From the NCBI GenBank assembly GCA_944321295.1, contig CALUKU010000009.1, positions 1 to 64,000 on the forward strand: DNA of 64,000 nt, written 5' to 3'. Below, piece by piece: positions 1-7,753 of the stretch (position 1 is the first letter of the stretch; every line of letters starts with the position of its first letter). Source of the stretch: an uncultured Prevotella sp. Its GTDB lineage: Bacteria > Bacteroidota > Bacteroidia > Bacteroidales > Bacteroidaceae. The translations under genes were made by a program, and so were the position numbers. The notes beneath the pieces were generated by a model. It searched no databases and was not told where the DNA came from. It saw only the letters and a list, made by a program, of their open reading frames with translations.

Positions 1-46
1 CTCTGCTTGTAAGGCAGATGCTCTAAACCAGCTGAGCTAAGCGCCC
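1..46 (-). tRNA. tRNA-Val (UAC), 5' part only
   Basis: The reverse complement reads as the acceptor 5' strand GGGCGCT, a D-arm with AGCTGGTTTAGA, and an anticodon arm whose loop CTTACAA gives anticodon UAC. The window begins inside the 3' side of the anticodon stem, so the variable and T arms lie outside. A consensus promoter sits immediately upstream at 67-97. Confidence 0.9.
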
Positions 47-66
47 TTACTTGTCGTAAGCGAGTG

Positions 67-97
67 CAAAGGTATGCGATTTTTTTGAAACTGCAAA
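67..97 (-). promoter_or_regulatory. Bacteroidetes promoter for tRNA-Val
   Basis: On the minus strand a TTTG (plus bases 94-97) is followed after 19 bases by TACCTTTG (plus bases 67-74). This matches the Bacteroidetes primary sigma consensus TTTG-N19-21-TAnnTTTG. The box lies about 20 bases ahead of the mature tRNA 5' end. Confidence 0.75.
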
Positions 98-131
98 ATT
101 TTATCCGATATTTTTTAATGTTTTTGTAAAA

Positions 132-173
132 ACAGCCGCATTTTACCGTTTTCGTGGTGTAAAATGCGGCTGT
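132..173 (-). terminator. Intrinsic terminator of the ACT gene
   Basis: A perfect 15-bp stem pairs 132-146 with 159-173. Read on the minus strand it is followed by a T-rich stretch, as expected for Rho-independent termination downstream of the ACT-domain gene ending at 221. Confidence 0.8.
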
Positions 174-220
174 CATGGTAGAGCGGGGTGAGTTTTGCCG
201 TTGCTGGAGGCGCTGTGCCG

Positions 221-646
221 TCAGAGTTTGTAAAGCTTGTCGGCGTCCATCAGGTCGACTTTCTTCTCGGCGAGTATTTTCTCGCAGCTTTCAAGGTCGG
301 TCGGACGGATGACGATGTTGGCCACGTCGCCGCAGGCGAACGAGTACATGTACTCGATGAACACGCCGTTGTCCGACAGGTGCTTCAGCACTTTTGCGAG
401 CGAGCCGCTCGTGTTGGGGCAGGTGAAACCGATTACGTCGCTTATGCGGACGGTGAAGTTTGCCGCCTCGAGGGCGCGTTTCGCCGCCTCCGGGTCAGAC
501 ACGATGCAGCGCAGTATGCCGAAGTCAGAGTTGTCGGCAATGCTCATCGCCGACAGGTTGACGCCGGCTCGGCCCAATATTTCGGCAGCCTCGGTCAGCT
601 GGCCCGACTTGTTCTCGAGGAACACTGATAATTGTTTTGCTAACAT
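221..646 (-). CDS. Tandem ACT-domain protein
   Basis: This 141-residue protein is made of two ACT domains, roughly residues 1-68 and 69-141, with no enzymatic domain. ACT pairs normally bind amino acids, so an allosteric or sensory role in amino-acid metabolism is likely; the ligand cannot be read from sequence. I chose the ATG at 646 (protein begins MLAKQLSVF) because the family starts there. An upstream ATG at 754 would add 36 unlike residues. In other Bacteroidetes this family is often encoded next to a phenylacetate-CoA ligase, which would lie outside this window. Downstream is a strong terminator at 132-173. Confidence 0.85.
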   Translation of the reverse strand: MLAKQLSVFLENKSGQLTEAAEILGRAGVNLSAMSIADNSDFGILRCIVSDPEAAKRALEAANFTVRISDVIGFTCPNTSGSLAKVLKHLSDNGVFIEYMYSFACGDVANIVIRPTDLESCEKILAEKKVDLMDADKLYKL

Positions 647-804
647 GGCAATATTGTTTTGTGTGAATGTCGTTGTTTCGCGCGGTATGTTCCGCATCCG
701 CAAACTTACTAAATTTCGGCGTGAAATCATAAAACTTTTGTTAAAATCACGCACGCCGCACAGTTAAATTCTTGTAAAAGATGCGCCCGCGCGGCGCCCG
801 TAAA

Positions 805-836
805 TTTGCCGTTGCGCATTATTTTCAGTACCTTTA
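805..836 (+). promoter_or_regulatory. Promoter of the SMR transporter gene
   Basis: TTTG at 805-808, a 20-base spacer, then TACCTTTA at 829-836. This is one mismatch from the Bacteroidetes consensus and lies 30 bases before the ATG at 866. Confidence 0.65.
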
Positions 837-865
837 CGCTGTAAAACTGATTAAAACATACGCAT

Positions 866-1198
866 ATGAACAACTTTGTATTTCTCGCCCTGGCGATAAT
901 CGCCGAAACGGTAGCCACCACGTCGCTGAAGATGTCGGAGCAGTTCACGCGCCTTTGGCCGTCGGTGGCTACGGTCGTAGGTTATGCGGCGGCGTTCTAT
1001 TTCCTAAGTTTCGCGCTGCGCACCATCCCCGTAGGCGTGGCTTACGCCATCTGGTCGGCCGTAGGCATAGTGCTCGTCACGGTTGTGGGCATGGTGGTAT
1101 TCAAGCAGACGCCCGACCTTCCGGCCGTCATCGGATTGTCGCTCATCGTCGCCGGAGTGGTGGTTGTCAATCTGTTCTCAAAGATGTCGGCCCACTGA
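866..1198 (+). CDS. emrE: EmrE-like small multidrug resistance (SMR) transporter
   Basis: This 110-residue inner-membrane protein has four hydrophobic segments and is colinear with E. coli EmrE, including the shared stretch FTRLWPSV. Glu14, the proton- and drug-binding residue of EmrE, is conserved at the same number, as are Tyr40, Tyr60 and Trp63. EmrE-type proteins work as antiparallel dimers exchanging protons for cationic drugs. The key residues point to the drug-exporting rather than the guanidinium-exporting (Gdx) branch, but the substrate is inferred. The gene stands alone with its own promoter at 805-836 and is followed by an AAAGG palindrome cluster. Confidence 0.9.
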   Translation: MNNFVFLALAIIAETVATTSLKMSEQFTRLWPSVATVVGYAAAFYFLSFALRTIPVGVAYAIWSAVGIVLVTVVGMVVFKQTPDLPAVIGLSLIVAGVVVVNLFSKMSAH

Positions 1199-1214
1199 CC
1201 GCCGTATGCCGTTT

Positions 1215-1332
1215 TGCAAAAGCTGGCCTTCCGCCTTGTAAAAGGCCATCTTTTACCGCCTGAAAGGCAGCCTTTTGCACGCTGAAAGGCCGCCTTTTGC
1301 AACGCCGTTCGTAACATGCTGAAAGCCAACGG
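1215..1332 (-). repeat. AAAGGnnnCCTTT palindrome cluster A
   Basis: Three to four short palindromes of the form AAAGGnnnCCTTT occur between 1215 and 1300. On the minus strand the head lies at about 1303-1332 and contains GTTACGAACGG, a poor match to the head seen in clusters B-H. It lies between emrE and purB. Confidence 0.75.
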
Positions 1333-1454
1333 ATTACCTCAGGCTCCGGAAACGGTCGCGCCGCGTGCCCCGGCCGTGGCTTGATTGAAGCTAAAAAAGC
1401 CTTAACGGGCCGATATTTATCGCGCCTGCGTGCGCCCGAATCAATTTAAATTAT

Positions 1455-1462
1455 TAATTTTG
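1455..1462 (+). promoter_or_regulatory. purB -7 box
   Basis: TAATTTTG matches TAnnTTTG and lies 25 bases before the purB ATG at 1487. The -33 element is weak (TGCG near 1431). Confidence 0.55.
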
Positions 1463-1486
1463 CAGCCGTTAATACGTATTATATTT

Positions 1487-2833
1487 ATGGATTTGGATTT
1501 GCTTACGGCCATTTCGCCGATTGACGGGCGTTATAGGTCAAAGACGGCTCCGTTAGCCGCATATTTTTCTGAGTATGCCCTCATACGTTACCGCATACGT
1601 GTTGAGATAGAATATTTCATCGCGCTTTGCGAGCTTCCCCTGCCGCAGTTGAAGGACTTCGACCTGTCGCTGGCTCCGCGCCTGCGCGACATCTACCTGA
1701 AGTTCGACGAGCAGGGAGCAGCCCGCGTGAAAGAGATTGAGGCTACGACCAACCACGACGTAAAGGCAGTGGAATATTATATAAAGGAACAGTTTGACGC
1801 CATCGGCGGACTCGACAAATACAAGGAGTTCATCCACTTCGGCCTCACTTCGCAGGACATCAACAACACCTCTGTGCCCCTTTCGGTTAAAGAGGCCCTC
1901 GACGAGGTGTACGTCCCCCTGCTCAAGGAGCTGATACAGCAGCTCAAGGAGTATGCCGACGAGTGGAAGGACGTGCCCATGCTCGCCAAGACCCACGGCC
2001 AGCCGGCCTCGCCCACGCGCCTGGGCAAGGAGGTGATGGTGTTCGTCTACCGCCTCACCGAGCAGCTGCGCCAGCTCGAGGAGTGCCCCGTTACGGCTAA
2101 GTTCGGCGGCGCAACGGGCAACTATAACGCCCACCACGTAGCCTATCCGGCCTACGACTGGAAGGCCTTCGGCGACAAGTTCGTAAGCGAGAAGCTTGGA
2201 CTGAAGCGCGAGCAGTGGACAACCCAAATCAGCAACTACGACAACCTCGGCGCCATCTTCGACGCCCTGCGCCGCATCAACACGATAATCATCGACCTCG
2301 ACCGCGACTTCTGGATGTACATCTCGATGGAGTACTTCAAGCAGAAGATCAAGGCCGGCGAGGTAGGCTCGAGCGCAATGCCCCATAAGGTCAACCCCAT
2401 CGACTTCGAGAACAGCGAGGGCAACCTCGGCATTGCCAACGCAATACTGCAGTTCCTTGCCGCCAAGCTGCCCGTAAGCCGCCTGCAGCGCGACCTTACC
2501 GACTCGACCGTGCTGCGCAACGTAGGCGTGCCCCTCGGCCACGGCATGATAGCCGTGCAGAGCACGCTGAAGGGCCTGCGCAAGCTCATCCTCAACGAAG
2601 AGAAGCTCAACGCCGACCTTGATGACATGTGGGCCGTTGTGGCCGAGGCCATACAGACCATACTCCGCCGCGAAGCCTATCCGCACCCCTATGAGGCGCT
2701 GAAGGCTCTTACGCGCACCAACAAGAAGATGACCGAGGAAACTATACACGAATTCATAAAGGAACTGAACGTAAGCGACAGCGTGAAAGCCGAACTGATG
2801 GCCATCACGCCGCACAACTATACGGGAATGTAA
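1487..2833 (+). CDS. purB: Adenylosuccinate lyase
   Basis: PurB catalyses two steps of purine synthesis: SAICAR to AICAR plus fumarate, and adenylosuccinate to AMP plus fumarate. The 448-residue protein has the fumarase/aspartase superfamily signature GSSAMPHKVNP, the catalytic flexible loop, and the TSQDINNT and THGQPASPT motifs of the long E. coli-type PurB. The start is the ATG at 1487 (MDLDLLTAISPIDGRY). An upstream in-frame ATG at 1430 would overlap the promoter at 1455-1462. It is monocistronic here, followed by a spacer built from inverted short words. Confidence 0.97.
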   Translation: MDLDLLTAISPIDGRYRSKTAPLAAYFSEYALIRYRIRVEIEYFIALCELPLPQLKDFDLSLAPRLRDIYLKFDEQGAARVKEIEATTNHDVKAVEYYIKEQFDAIGGLDKYKEFIHFGLTSQDINNTSVPLSVKEALDEVYVPLLKELIQQLKEYADEWKDVPMLAKTHGQPASPTRLGKEVMVFVYRLTEQLRQLEECPVTAKFGGATGNYNAHHVAYPAYDWKAFGDKFVSEKLGLKREQWTTQISNYDNLGAIFDALRRINTIIIDLDRDFWMYISMEYFKQKIKAGEVGSSAMPHKVNPIDFENSEGNLGIANAILQFLAAKLPVSRLQRDLTDSTVLRNVGVPLGHGMIAVQSTLKGLRKLILNEEKLNADLDDMWAVVAEAIQTILRREAYPHPYEALKALTRTNKKMTEETIHEFIKELNVSDSVKAELMAITPHNYTGM

Positions 2834-2846
2834 TATATGGTTTTAA

Positions 2847-2974
2847 GGTTATGCGGTTATAGGGTTATACGGTTTGAGCTGAAATGAAACATATAAAATA
2901 ATAGGATTCACAATAACCATGATCTACGACAACCCGATAACCGTGCAACCTCATAACCCCGAAACCGCATAACC
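2847..2974. repeat. Word-built inverted repeat spacer (GGTTATGCGG word)
   Basis: GGTTATGCGGTTAT at 2847-2860 is repeated in degraded form and then appears inverted as AAACCGCATAACC at 2962-2974. The spacer can fold into a long imperfect hairpin between purB and the pseudouridine synthase gene. It belongs to a set of such spacers in this window, each using its own word. Confidence 0.6.
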
Positions 2975-3013
2975 GAAAATACTAACCGCCGTGAGGCATT
3001 AACAAACACAACT

Positions 3014-4453
3014 ATGTCAGAAGAATTGGAAAACAAGAACGAGAGTTTGTCTGCAGGACAAAATGAAGGTGGCCGTGAGGGCTACAAGCAGACAGAAGGC
3101 TTCAACAGCCAGCAGGGAGGCCGCCCCATGCGACCCAGGATAAGGGTGCAGAGGGCTTATACGCCAAACAGGAGTTATAACAATGACGAAGGCGGCTTCC
3201 GCCCCGAAGGCTTCGGCTCGGGCCTGCAGTCGCAGGGTTCTGCCCAGCGTCCTTACCGCCCGCGCTACAACGCAGGGCAGCAGGGCGGCTATCAGCCCCG
3301 CCAGGGAGGCTATCATCAGCGTCCCGACTATCAGCAGCAGCGCCCCCAGGGCTACCGTCCGCGTTACGGCAACGACGGCGAAGAGGGCTACCAGCCCCGC
3401 CAGGGCCAGTACGGCCAGCGCCCGCAGACGGGTTACCGCCCGCATTATAACAAGGATGCCGAGGGTGGCTACCAGCCCCGCCAGGGCCAGTACGGCCAGC
3501 GTCCGCAGACGGGTTACCGCCCGCGCTACAACGCCGGACAGCAGGAGGGCGGCTATCAGCCCCGCCAAGGCGGCTACAATCGTGGCGGCTACCAGCGTAA
3601 CCAGTACGGCCAGCCCCGCCCCGGAGGTTACAACCGCCAGGGAGGTTACCGTCAGCGCACGCCCGATTACGACCCCAACGCAAAGTACAGTCTTAAGAAA
3701 CGCATTGAATACAAAGAGCAAAACATAGACCCGACGGTGCCCGTGCGCCTCAACAAGTTCCTCGCCAACGCCGGCGTTTGCAGCCGCCGCGAGGCTGACG
3801 AGTTCATCCAGGCAGGCGTTGTGACGGTCAACGGCAAGGTGGTGACCGAGCTTGGAACCAAGGTTATGCGCTCTGACGAGATCAGGTTCCACGACCAGCC
3901 CGTCAAGATGGAGAAGAAGGTGTACGTCCTTCTCAACAAACCCAAGGACACCGTAACCACCAGCGACGACCCGCAACAGCGCAAGACGGTTATGGACTTG
4001 GTTAAGGGCGCCTGCCCGGAGCGCATCTATCCCGTGGGACGTCTTGACCGCAACACCACCGGAGTGCTGCTTCTCACCAACGACGGCGACTTGGCCAGCA
4101 AGCTGACCCACCCCAAGTTCTTGAAGAAGAAGATATACCACGTGTTCCTTGACAAGAACGTCACCGCGCACGACATGCAGCAGATAGCCACCGGCATAAC
4201 GCTCGACGACGGCGAGGTGCATGCCGACGCCGTTGAGTACGCCAGCCCTACGGACAAGAGCCAGGTAGGCATTGAGATCCACAGCGGCAAGAACCGCATC
4301 GTGCGCCGTATCTTCGAGCACCTCGGCTACCGCGTTGTCAAGCTCGACCGCGTGCAGTTTGCCGGGCTTACTAAGAAGAACCTGCGCCGCGGCGACTGGC
4401 GTTTCCTCACCGAGAAGGAGGTCGACATGCTGCGCATGGGAGCGTTTGAGTAA
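3014..4453 (+). CDS. rluB: RluB/RsuA-family pseudouridine synthase with a repeat-rich N-terminal extension
   Basis: The C-terminal half (about residues 240-479) is a standard RluB/RsuA rRNA pseudouridine synthase: an S4 RNA-binding domain (VRLNKFLANAGVCSRREAD) and a catalytic domain with the motif GRLDRNTTGVLLLTNDGD, whose Asp is the nucleophile. The first roughly 230 residues are low-complexity, rich in Gly, Gln, Arg, Tyr and Pro, with repeats such as GYQPRQGQYGQRPQTGYRP. A 27-residue unit is duplicated at DNA level with a period of 81 bases (starts 3386 and 3467). Such extensions usually bind RNA or drive condensation; that role is inferred. rRNA target and hence rluB versus rsuA naming are uncertain. 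Confidence 0.9.
   Translation: MSEELENKNESLSAGQNEGGREGYKQTEGFNSQQGGRPMRPRIRVQRAYTPNRSYNNDEGGFRPEGFGSGLQSQGSAQRPYRPRYNAGQQGGYQPRQGGYHQRPDYQQQRPQGYRPRYGNDGEEGYQPRQGQYGQRPQTGYRPHYNKDAEGGYQPRQGQYGQRPQTGYRPRYNAGQQEGGYQPRQGGYNRGGYQRNQYGQPRPGGYNRQGGYRQRTPDYDPNAKYSLKKRIEYKEQNIDPTVPVRLNKFLANAGVCSRREADEFIQAGVVTVNGKVVTELGTKVMRSDEIRFHDQPVKMEKKVYVLLNKPKDTVTTSDDPQQRKTVMDLVKGACPERIYPVGRLDRNTTGVLLLTNDGDLASKLTHPKFLKKKIYHVFLDKNVTAHDMQQIATGITLDDGEVHADAVEYASPTDKSQVGIEIHSGKNRIVRRIFEHLGYRVVKLDRVQFAGLTKKNLRRGDWRFLTEKEVDMLRMGAFE
3386..3547 (+). repeat. 81-bp in-frame tandem duplication
   Basis: The segment starting at 3386 recurs at 3467 with few substitutions and keeps frame (27 codons). It encodes part of the Gly/Gln/Arg/Tyr-rich arm of the pseudouridine synthase. 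Confidence 0.7.
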
Positions 4454-4521
4454 ATTGGCTTACCCCAAACCCCTCCCGAAGGGAAGGGCTTGAAGCGCAT
4501 TGCTAATATATATTAAGGTAA

Positions 4522-4602
4522 CAGGAGAAGGGAAGTAAAGGGGTGGATGTTCGCCAAAGTAACGGCTTTAACTTCTTTGACTTCTCTTACTTCTTTAACT
4601 TC
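4522..4602. repeat. Word-built inverted repeat spacer (GAAGTAAAG word)
   Basis: Purine-rich words at 4522-4540 (GGAGAAGGGAAGTAAAG) face several copies of CTTCTTTAACTTCT at 4566-4602 and could pair with them. It forms the leader just ahead of asnS. Confidence 0.5.
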
Positions 4603-4613
4603 TAAAATAAAAG

Positions 4614-6017
4614 ATGGAAAAAATAAAGAGGACAAAAGTTGTCGACGTGCTCCAGCGCACAGACTTCGGGGCCATCGTCAACGTGTGCGGATGGGTGCGT
4701 ACCCACCGCAGCAGCAAGTCGGTTGACTTCATAGCCTTGAACGACGGCTCTACGATAAAGAACGTGCAGGTCGTTGTCGACCCGACGAAGTTTGACGCCG
4801 AGATGCTTAAGCAGATAACGACCGGAGCGTGCATCAGCGTCAACGGCGAGCTGGTTGAGAGCCAGGGCGCCGGCCAGAGCGTGGAGCTGCAGTGCCGCGA
4901 GATTGAGATTTACGGCCTCTGCGGCAGCGACTACCCAATGCAGAAGAAAGGCCAGAGCTTCGAGTACATGCGCCAGTACGCCCACATGCGCCTGCGCACG
5001 AACACCTTCGGAGCCGTTATGCGCATACGCCACAACATGGCCATCGCCATACATAAGTATTTCCACGACCACGGCTTCTTCTATTTCCATACGCCGCTCA
5101 TCACCGCCAGCGACTGCGAAGGTGCCGGCCAGATGTTCCAGGTGACAACGAAGAACCTCTACGACCTTAAGAAGGGCGAGGACGGAAAGATACTTTACGA
5201 CGACGACTTCTTCGGTAAGCAGACCTCGCTGACCGTCAGCGGACAGCTCGAGGGCGAGCTTGGAGCCACGGCGTTGGGCGCGATATATACGTTCGGCCCG
5301 ACGTTCCGCGCCGAGAACTCAAACACTCCGCGCCACTTGGCGGAGTTCTGGATGATTGAGCCGGAGGTGGCTTTCATCGACCTTGACGACCTGATGGACC
5401 TCGAGGAGGACTTCATAAAGTATTGCGTGCAGTGGGCTTTGGACAACTGCAAGGACGACCTTGAGTTCCTCAACAAGATGATTGACAAGTCGCTGCTCGA
5501 GCGTCTCAACTCGGTTGTCAGCGAAGATTTCGTCCGCTTGGAGTACACCGAGGGCATACGCATACTCGAAGAGGCCGTTAAGGCAGGCCACAAGTTCGAG
5601 TTCCCCGTATCGTGGGGCATGGATTTGGCCAGCGAGCACGAGCGCTACCTTGTTGAGCACCACTTCAAGAAGCCTGTCATCATGACCGGCTACCCGAAGG
5701 CCATCAAGGCGTTCTACATGAAGATAAACGAAGACGGCAAGACCGTTCAGGGCACTGACGTGCTCTTCCCGCAGATCGGCGAAATCATCGGAGGCAGCGT
5801 GCGTGAGGAAAACTACGACAAGCTGATGGGCGAAATCGCCGAGCGCAACATCCCGATGAAGGACATGTGGTGGTATCTTGACACCCGCAAGTACGGCACG
5901 TGCCCCCACGGAGGCTTCGGTTTGGGCTTCGAGAGGCTTATCCTCTTCGTCACGGGCATGCAGAACATCCGCGACGTAATCCCGTTCCCGCGCACTCCGA
6001 AGAACGCTGAATTCTAA
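4614..6017 (+). CDS. asnS: Asparaginyl-tRNA synthetase
   Basis: AsnS charges tRNA-Asn with asparagine in the cytoplasm. The 467-residue protein matches the bacterial AsnRS length. It has an N-terminal OB-fold anticodon-binding domain (about residues 15-100, [13 protein letters not shown]) and a class II catalytic core with motif 2 ([19 protein letters not shown]) and motif 3 ([15 protein letters not shown]). The Asn-specific ending FPRTP is present. The ATG at 4614 follows a pyrimidine-rich leader with no clear Shine-Dalgarno sequence, which is common in Bacteroidetes. Its presence suggests direct Asn-tRNA charging rather than sole reliance on transamidation. Confidence 0.97.
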   Translation: MEKIKRTKVVDVLQRTDFGAIVNVCGWVRTHRSSKSVDFIALNDGSTIKNVQVVVDPTKFDAEMLKQITTGACISVNGELVESQGAGQSVELQCREIEIYGLCGSDYPMQKKGQSFEYMRQYAHMRLRTNTFGAVMRIRHNMAIAIHKYFHDHGFFYFHTPLITASDCEGAGQMFQVTTKNLYDLKKGEDGKILYDDDFFGKQTSLTVSGQLEGELGATALGAIYTFGPTFRAENSNTPRHLAEFWMIEPEVAFIDLDDLMDLEEDFIKYCVQWALDNCKDDLEFLNKMIDKSLLERLNSVVSEDFVRLEYTEGIRILEEAVKAGHKFEFPVSWGMDLASEHERYLVEHHFKKPVIMTGYPKAIKAFYMKINEDGKTVQGTDVLFPQIGEIIGGSVREENYDKLMGEIAERNIPMKDMWWYLDTRKYGTCPHGGFGLGFERLILFVTGMQNIRDVIPFPRTPKNAEF

Positions 6018-6025
6018 CTTTCCTA

Positions 6026-6138
6026 AGCAGACAAGCAGACAAGTGACAAGCAGACAAGGTTATAGGCCTTGTCGCTTGTCCGCTTGTTTGACAACTATGC
6101 AAATTCTCTTGTCTGCTCGTCACTCGTTAACTTGTTTG
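6026..6138. repeat. Word-built inverted repeat spacer (ACAAGCAGACAAG word)
   Basis: Repeated CAGACAAG/TGACAAG words at 6026-6058 face CTTGTCGCTTGTCCGCTTG at about 6067-6085 and further inverted copies to 6138. A strong hairpin is possible and may end asnS transcription. The same word family recurs at 15,331-15,420. Confidence 0.6.
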
Positions 6139-6145
6139 CTGAAAA

Positions 6146-6613
6146 ATGACCAACGACGAACTTATGCGCGAAGCCATCAGGCTTTCGATAGAGAATGTCG
6201 ATAACGGCGGGGGCCCGTTCGGCGCAGTGATAGCGCGCGACGGCGAGATTATCGCCACCGGCACCAACCGTGTGACAGCCTCTAACGACCCTACTGCTCA
6301 TGCCGAAGTCAGCGCCATACGCCGCGCTGCCGAAGTGCTGGGCACGTTCAACCTGTCTGGTTGCGAGATTTTCACTTCGTGCGAGCCGTGTCCGATGTGC
6401 CTCGGGGCGATATATTGGGCGCGCCTCGACAAGGTGTACTTCGCCAACACGAAGGCCGACGCCAAGGCCATCGGCTTCGACGACTCGTTCATTTACGACG
6501 AGCTTGCCCTGCCGCGCGAAGGGCGTAAGTTGCCGTCTGAGGAAATGATGCGCAACGAGGCCATCGTGGCTTTCGAGCGTTGGCAGGCCAAGGCCGACAA
6601 GACTGAATATTGA
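6146..6613 (+). CDS. guaD: Guanine deaminase (cytidine-deaminase fold)
   Basis: The enzyme deaminates guanine to xanthine in purine salvage and catabolism. The 155-residue protein has the zinc site of the cytidine deaminase fold: HAEV with the proton-shuttling Glu, and CEPCPMC with two Cys ligands. It closely follows B. subtilis GuaD along its length, including NDPTAHAEVSAIR, GFDDSFIY and the short C-terminal tail ending in EY, which in GuaD contributes to the active site of the partner subunit. These features separate it from the tRNA deaminase TadA, which this window carries elsewhere (29,937). Nearest neighbours do not form an operon with it. Confidence 0.9.
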   Translation: MTNDELMREAIRLSIENVDNGGGPFGAVIARDGEIIATGTNRVTASNDPTAHAEVSAIRRAAEVLGTFNLSGCEIFTSCEPCPMCLGAIYWARLDKVYFANTKADAKAIGFDDSFIYDELALPREGRKLPSEEMMRNEAIVAFERWQAKADKTEY

Positions 6614-6662
6614 TTTGCCGCAGGGCGCTTCCTGCTTAAAATGCGGATTAATTCTTATACGT

Positions 6663-6774
6663 GGCCTTTTGCATTGCGAAAGGCCACGTTTTGTGTTTCA
6701 AAAGGCCACCTTTTACATTATAAAAGGTGGCCTTTTGTAAGTGCGTTGATTATCAATGTGTTACAGCTCGCTTT
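6663..6774 (-). repeat. AAAGGnnnCCTTT palindrome cluster B
   Basis: Four palindromic units lie at 6663-6738. The head at 6739-6774 reads on the minus strand as TGTAACACATTGATAATCAACGC, with the palindrome TTGATAATCAA. Cluster B is one of the best preserved copies. Confidence 0.85.
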
Positions 6775-6880
6775 TCTTTGAATACACTCGTGACGCCTTA
6801 ATAACACGTTAGATTGGTATAAGTTTTTGTGTAGAAGCCTGTTTTTCTTATACCGAATTTACGTTAACGACGCTCGTTTT
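6775..6880. other. Intergenic stretch with a GGTATAAG inverted repeat
   Basis: GGTATAAG at 6816-6823 is mirrored by CTTATACC at 6847-6854 around a T-rich loop. It could be a terminator for guaD or a regulatory site of the peroxidase gene; nothing else is recognisable here. Confidence 0.4.
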
Positions 6881-6995
6881 CATAAAAGTAAAAAGTCTTT
6901 TCCTTTTATTTCGCTTAATCGAAATTTTGGATAAATTTCTCACGCTCATAAAAGTAAAAACAATTTTCCTTTTATTTCGCTTAATCGAAATTTTG
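6881..6995 (+). promoter_or_regulatory. Tandem 49-bp repeat with TTTCG-N6-CGAAA operators
   Basis: A 49-base block at 6881-6929 recurs at 6947-6995 (period 66) with only a few changes. Each copy carries the dyad TTTCGCTTAATCGAAA, at 6909-6924 and 6975-6990. The second dyad sits between the -33 and -7 positions of the downstream peroxidase promoter, the usual place for a repressor operator. The regulator is unknown. Confidence 0.6.
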
Positions 6996-6998
6996 CAT

Positions 6999-7006
6999 TA
7001 TCTTTG
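6999..7006 (+). promoter_or_regulatory. Glutathione peroxidase -7 box
   Basis: TATCTTTG fits the Bacteroidetes -7 consensus; TTTC at 6975-6978 is in place for a -33 element with a 20-base gap. It lies 47 bases before the ATG. Confidence 0.65.
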
Positions 7007-7053
7007 CAAAAACCAAAAAAGCAAGGAATAACAAGTTATAAAAAACAAATAAA

Positions 7054-7605
7054 ATGAAAACAGTTTATGATTTTGCCGTTAAGGACAGGAGAGGCAAAGA
7101 CGTATCACTGAAAGAGTATGCAAACGAAGTTTTGCTGATAGTAAACACCGCCACGAAGTGCGGTTTCACGCCTCAGTATGAGGAACTTGAGAAGCTTTAC
7201 GAGCGCCATCACGGCGAAGGATTCACCATCCTCGACTTTCCGTGCAACCAGTTCGGCCAGCAGGCACCCGGCACCGACGAGTCTATACACGAGTTCTGCA
7301 AGTTGACTTACGGCACGGAGTTCCCCCGTTTCAAGAAAATCAAGGTCAACGGCCCCGACGCCGACCCGCTCTACAAGTTCCTTACCAGCCAGAAGGGCTT
7401 TGCCGGATGGGACGAGAGCCATCCTCTTGCACACATTCTTGACGACATGCTGTCGAAAGACGACCCCGAATATAAGAGCAAACCCGACATCAAGTGGAAC
7501 TTCACCAAGTTCTTGGTTGACAAGAGGGGTGTCGTAGTTGCCCGTTTCGAGCCTACGGAGAAGATTGAGAACATAGAGAAACAGATAATCGAACTGTTGA
7601 AATAA
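7054..7605 (+). CDS. Glutathione peroxidase family protein
   Basis: A thiol peroxidase of the GPx family, reducing hydroperoxides at the expense of a thiol, more likely thioredoxin than glutathione in this lineage (inference). The 183-residue protein has the peroxidatic Cys36 in NTATKCGFT, where animal enzymes carry selenocysteine, the FPCNQFGQQ motif with tetrad Gln70, and WNFTKFLVDKRG with the Trp and Asn of the tetrad. No signal peptide, so cytoplasmic. It lies 150 bases upstream of trxB, which could supply reduced thioredoxin. Its promoter carries two copies of an operator-like dyad (6909 and 6975), suggesting stress control. Confidence 0.92.
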   Translation: MKTVYDFAVKDRRGKDVSLKEYANEVLLIVNTATKCGFTPQYEELEKLYERHHGEGFTILDFPCNQFGQQAPGTDESIHEFCKLTYGTEFPRFKKIKVNGPDADPLYKFLTSQKGFAGWDESHPLAHILDDMLSKDDPEYKSKPDIKWNFTKFLVDKRGVVVARFEPTEKIENIEKQIIELLK

Positions 7606-7634
7606 CACATACCGGCATACCCTCATGCGCGTAA

Positions 7635-7674
7635 CGTGAACACATCCCGGGCCTTGTGCCCGGGCATGTTCACG
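7635..7674 (+). terminator. Strong hairpin after the peroxidase gene
   Basis: Arms 7635-7652 and 7658-7674 pair as CGTGAACA/TGTTCACG plus CCCGGGC/GCCCGGG with a small internal mismatch. There is no U-tract after it, so it may terminate weakly or stabilise the mRNA 3' end. A related CCCGGGCCTTGTGCCCG string reappears near 12,142. Confidence 0.55.
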
Positions 7675-7753
7675 TGCGGCCTTGCCGCCGTTAAGCGTGC
7701 CGCCCGGCGGACGTTAAGCGCCTGAGGACTGTCGGCCAAATAGATTTAAGATT

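Noticed and set aside
3102-3683. Long antisense frames over the pseudouridine synthase
   Set aside because: They are shadows of the biased repeat composition and have no family resemblance.
6663-6774. Regularly spaced short palindromes as a possible CRISPR array
   Set aside because: Units of about 21 bases lack unique spacers of 25-40 bases, units vary in sequence, and no cas gene is present.
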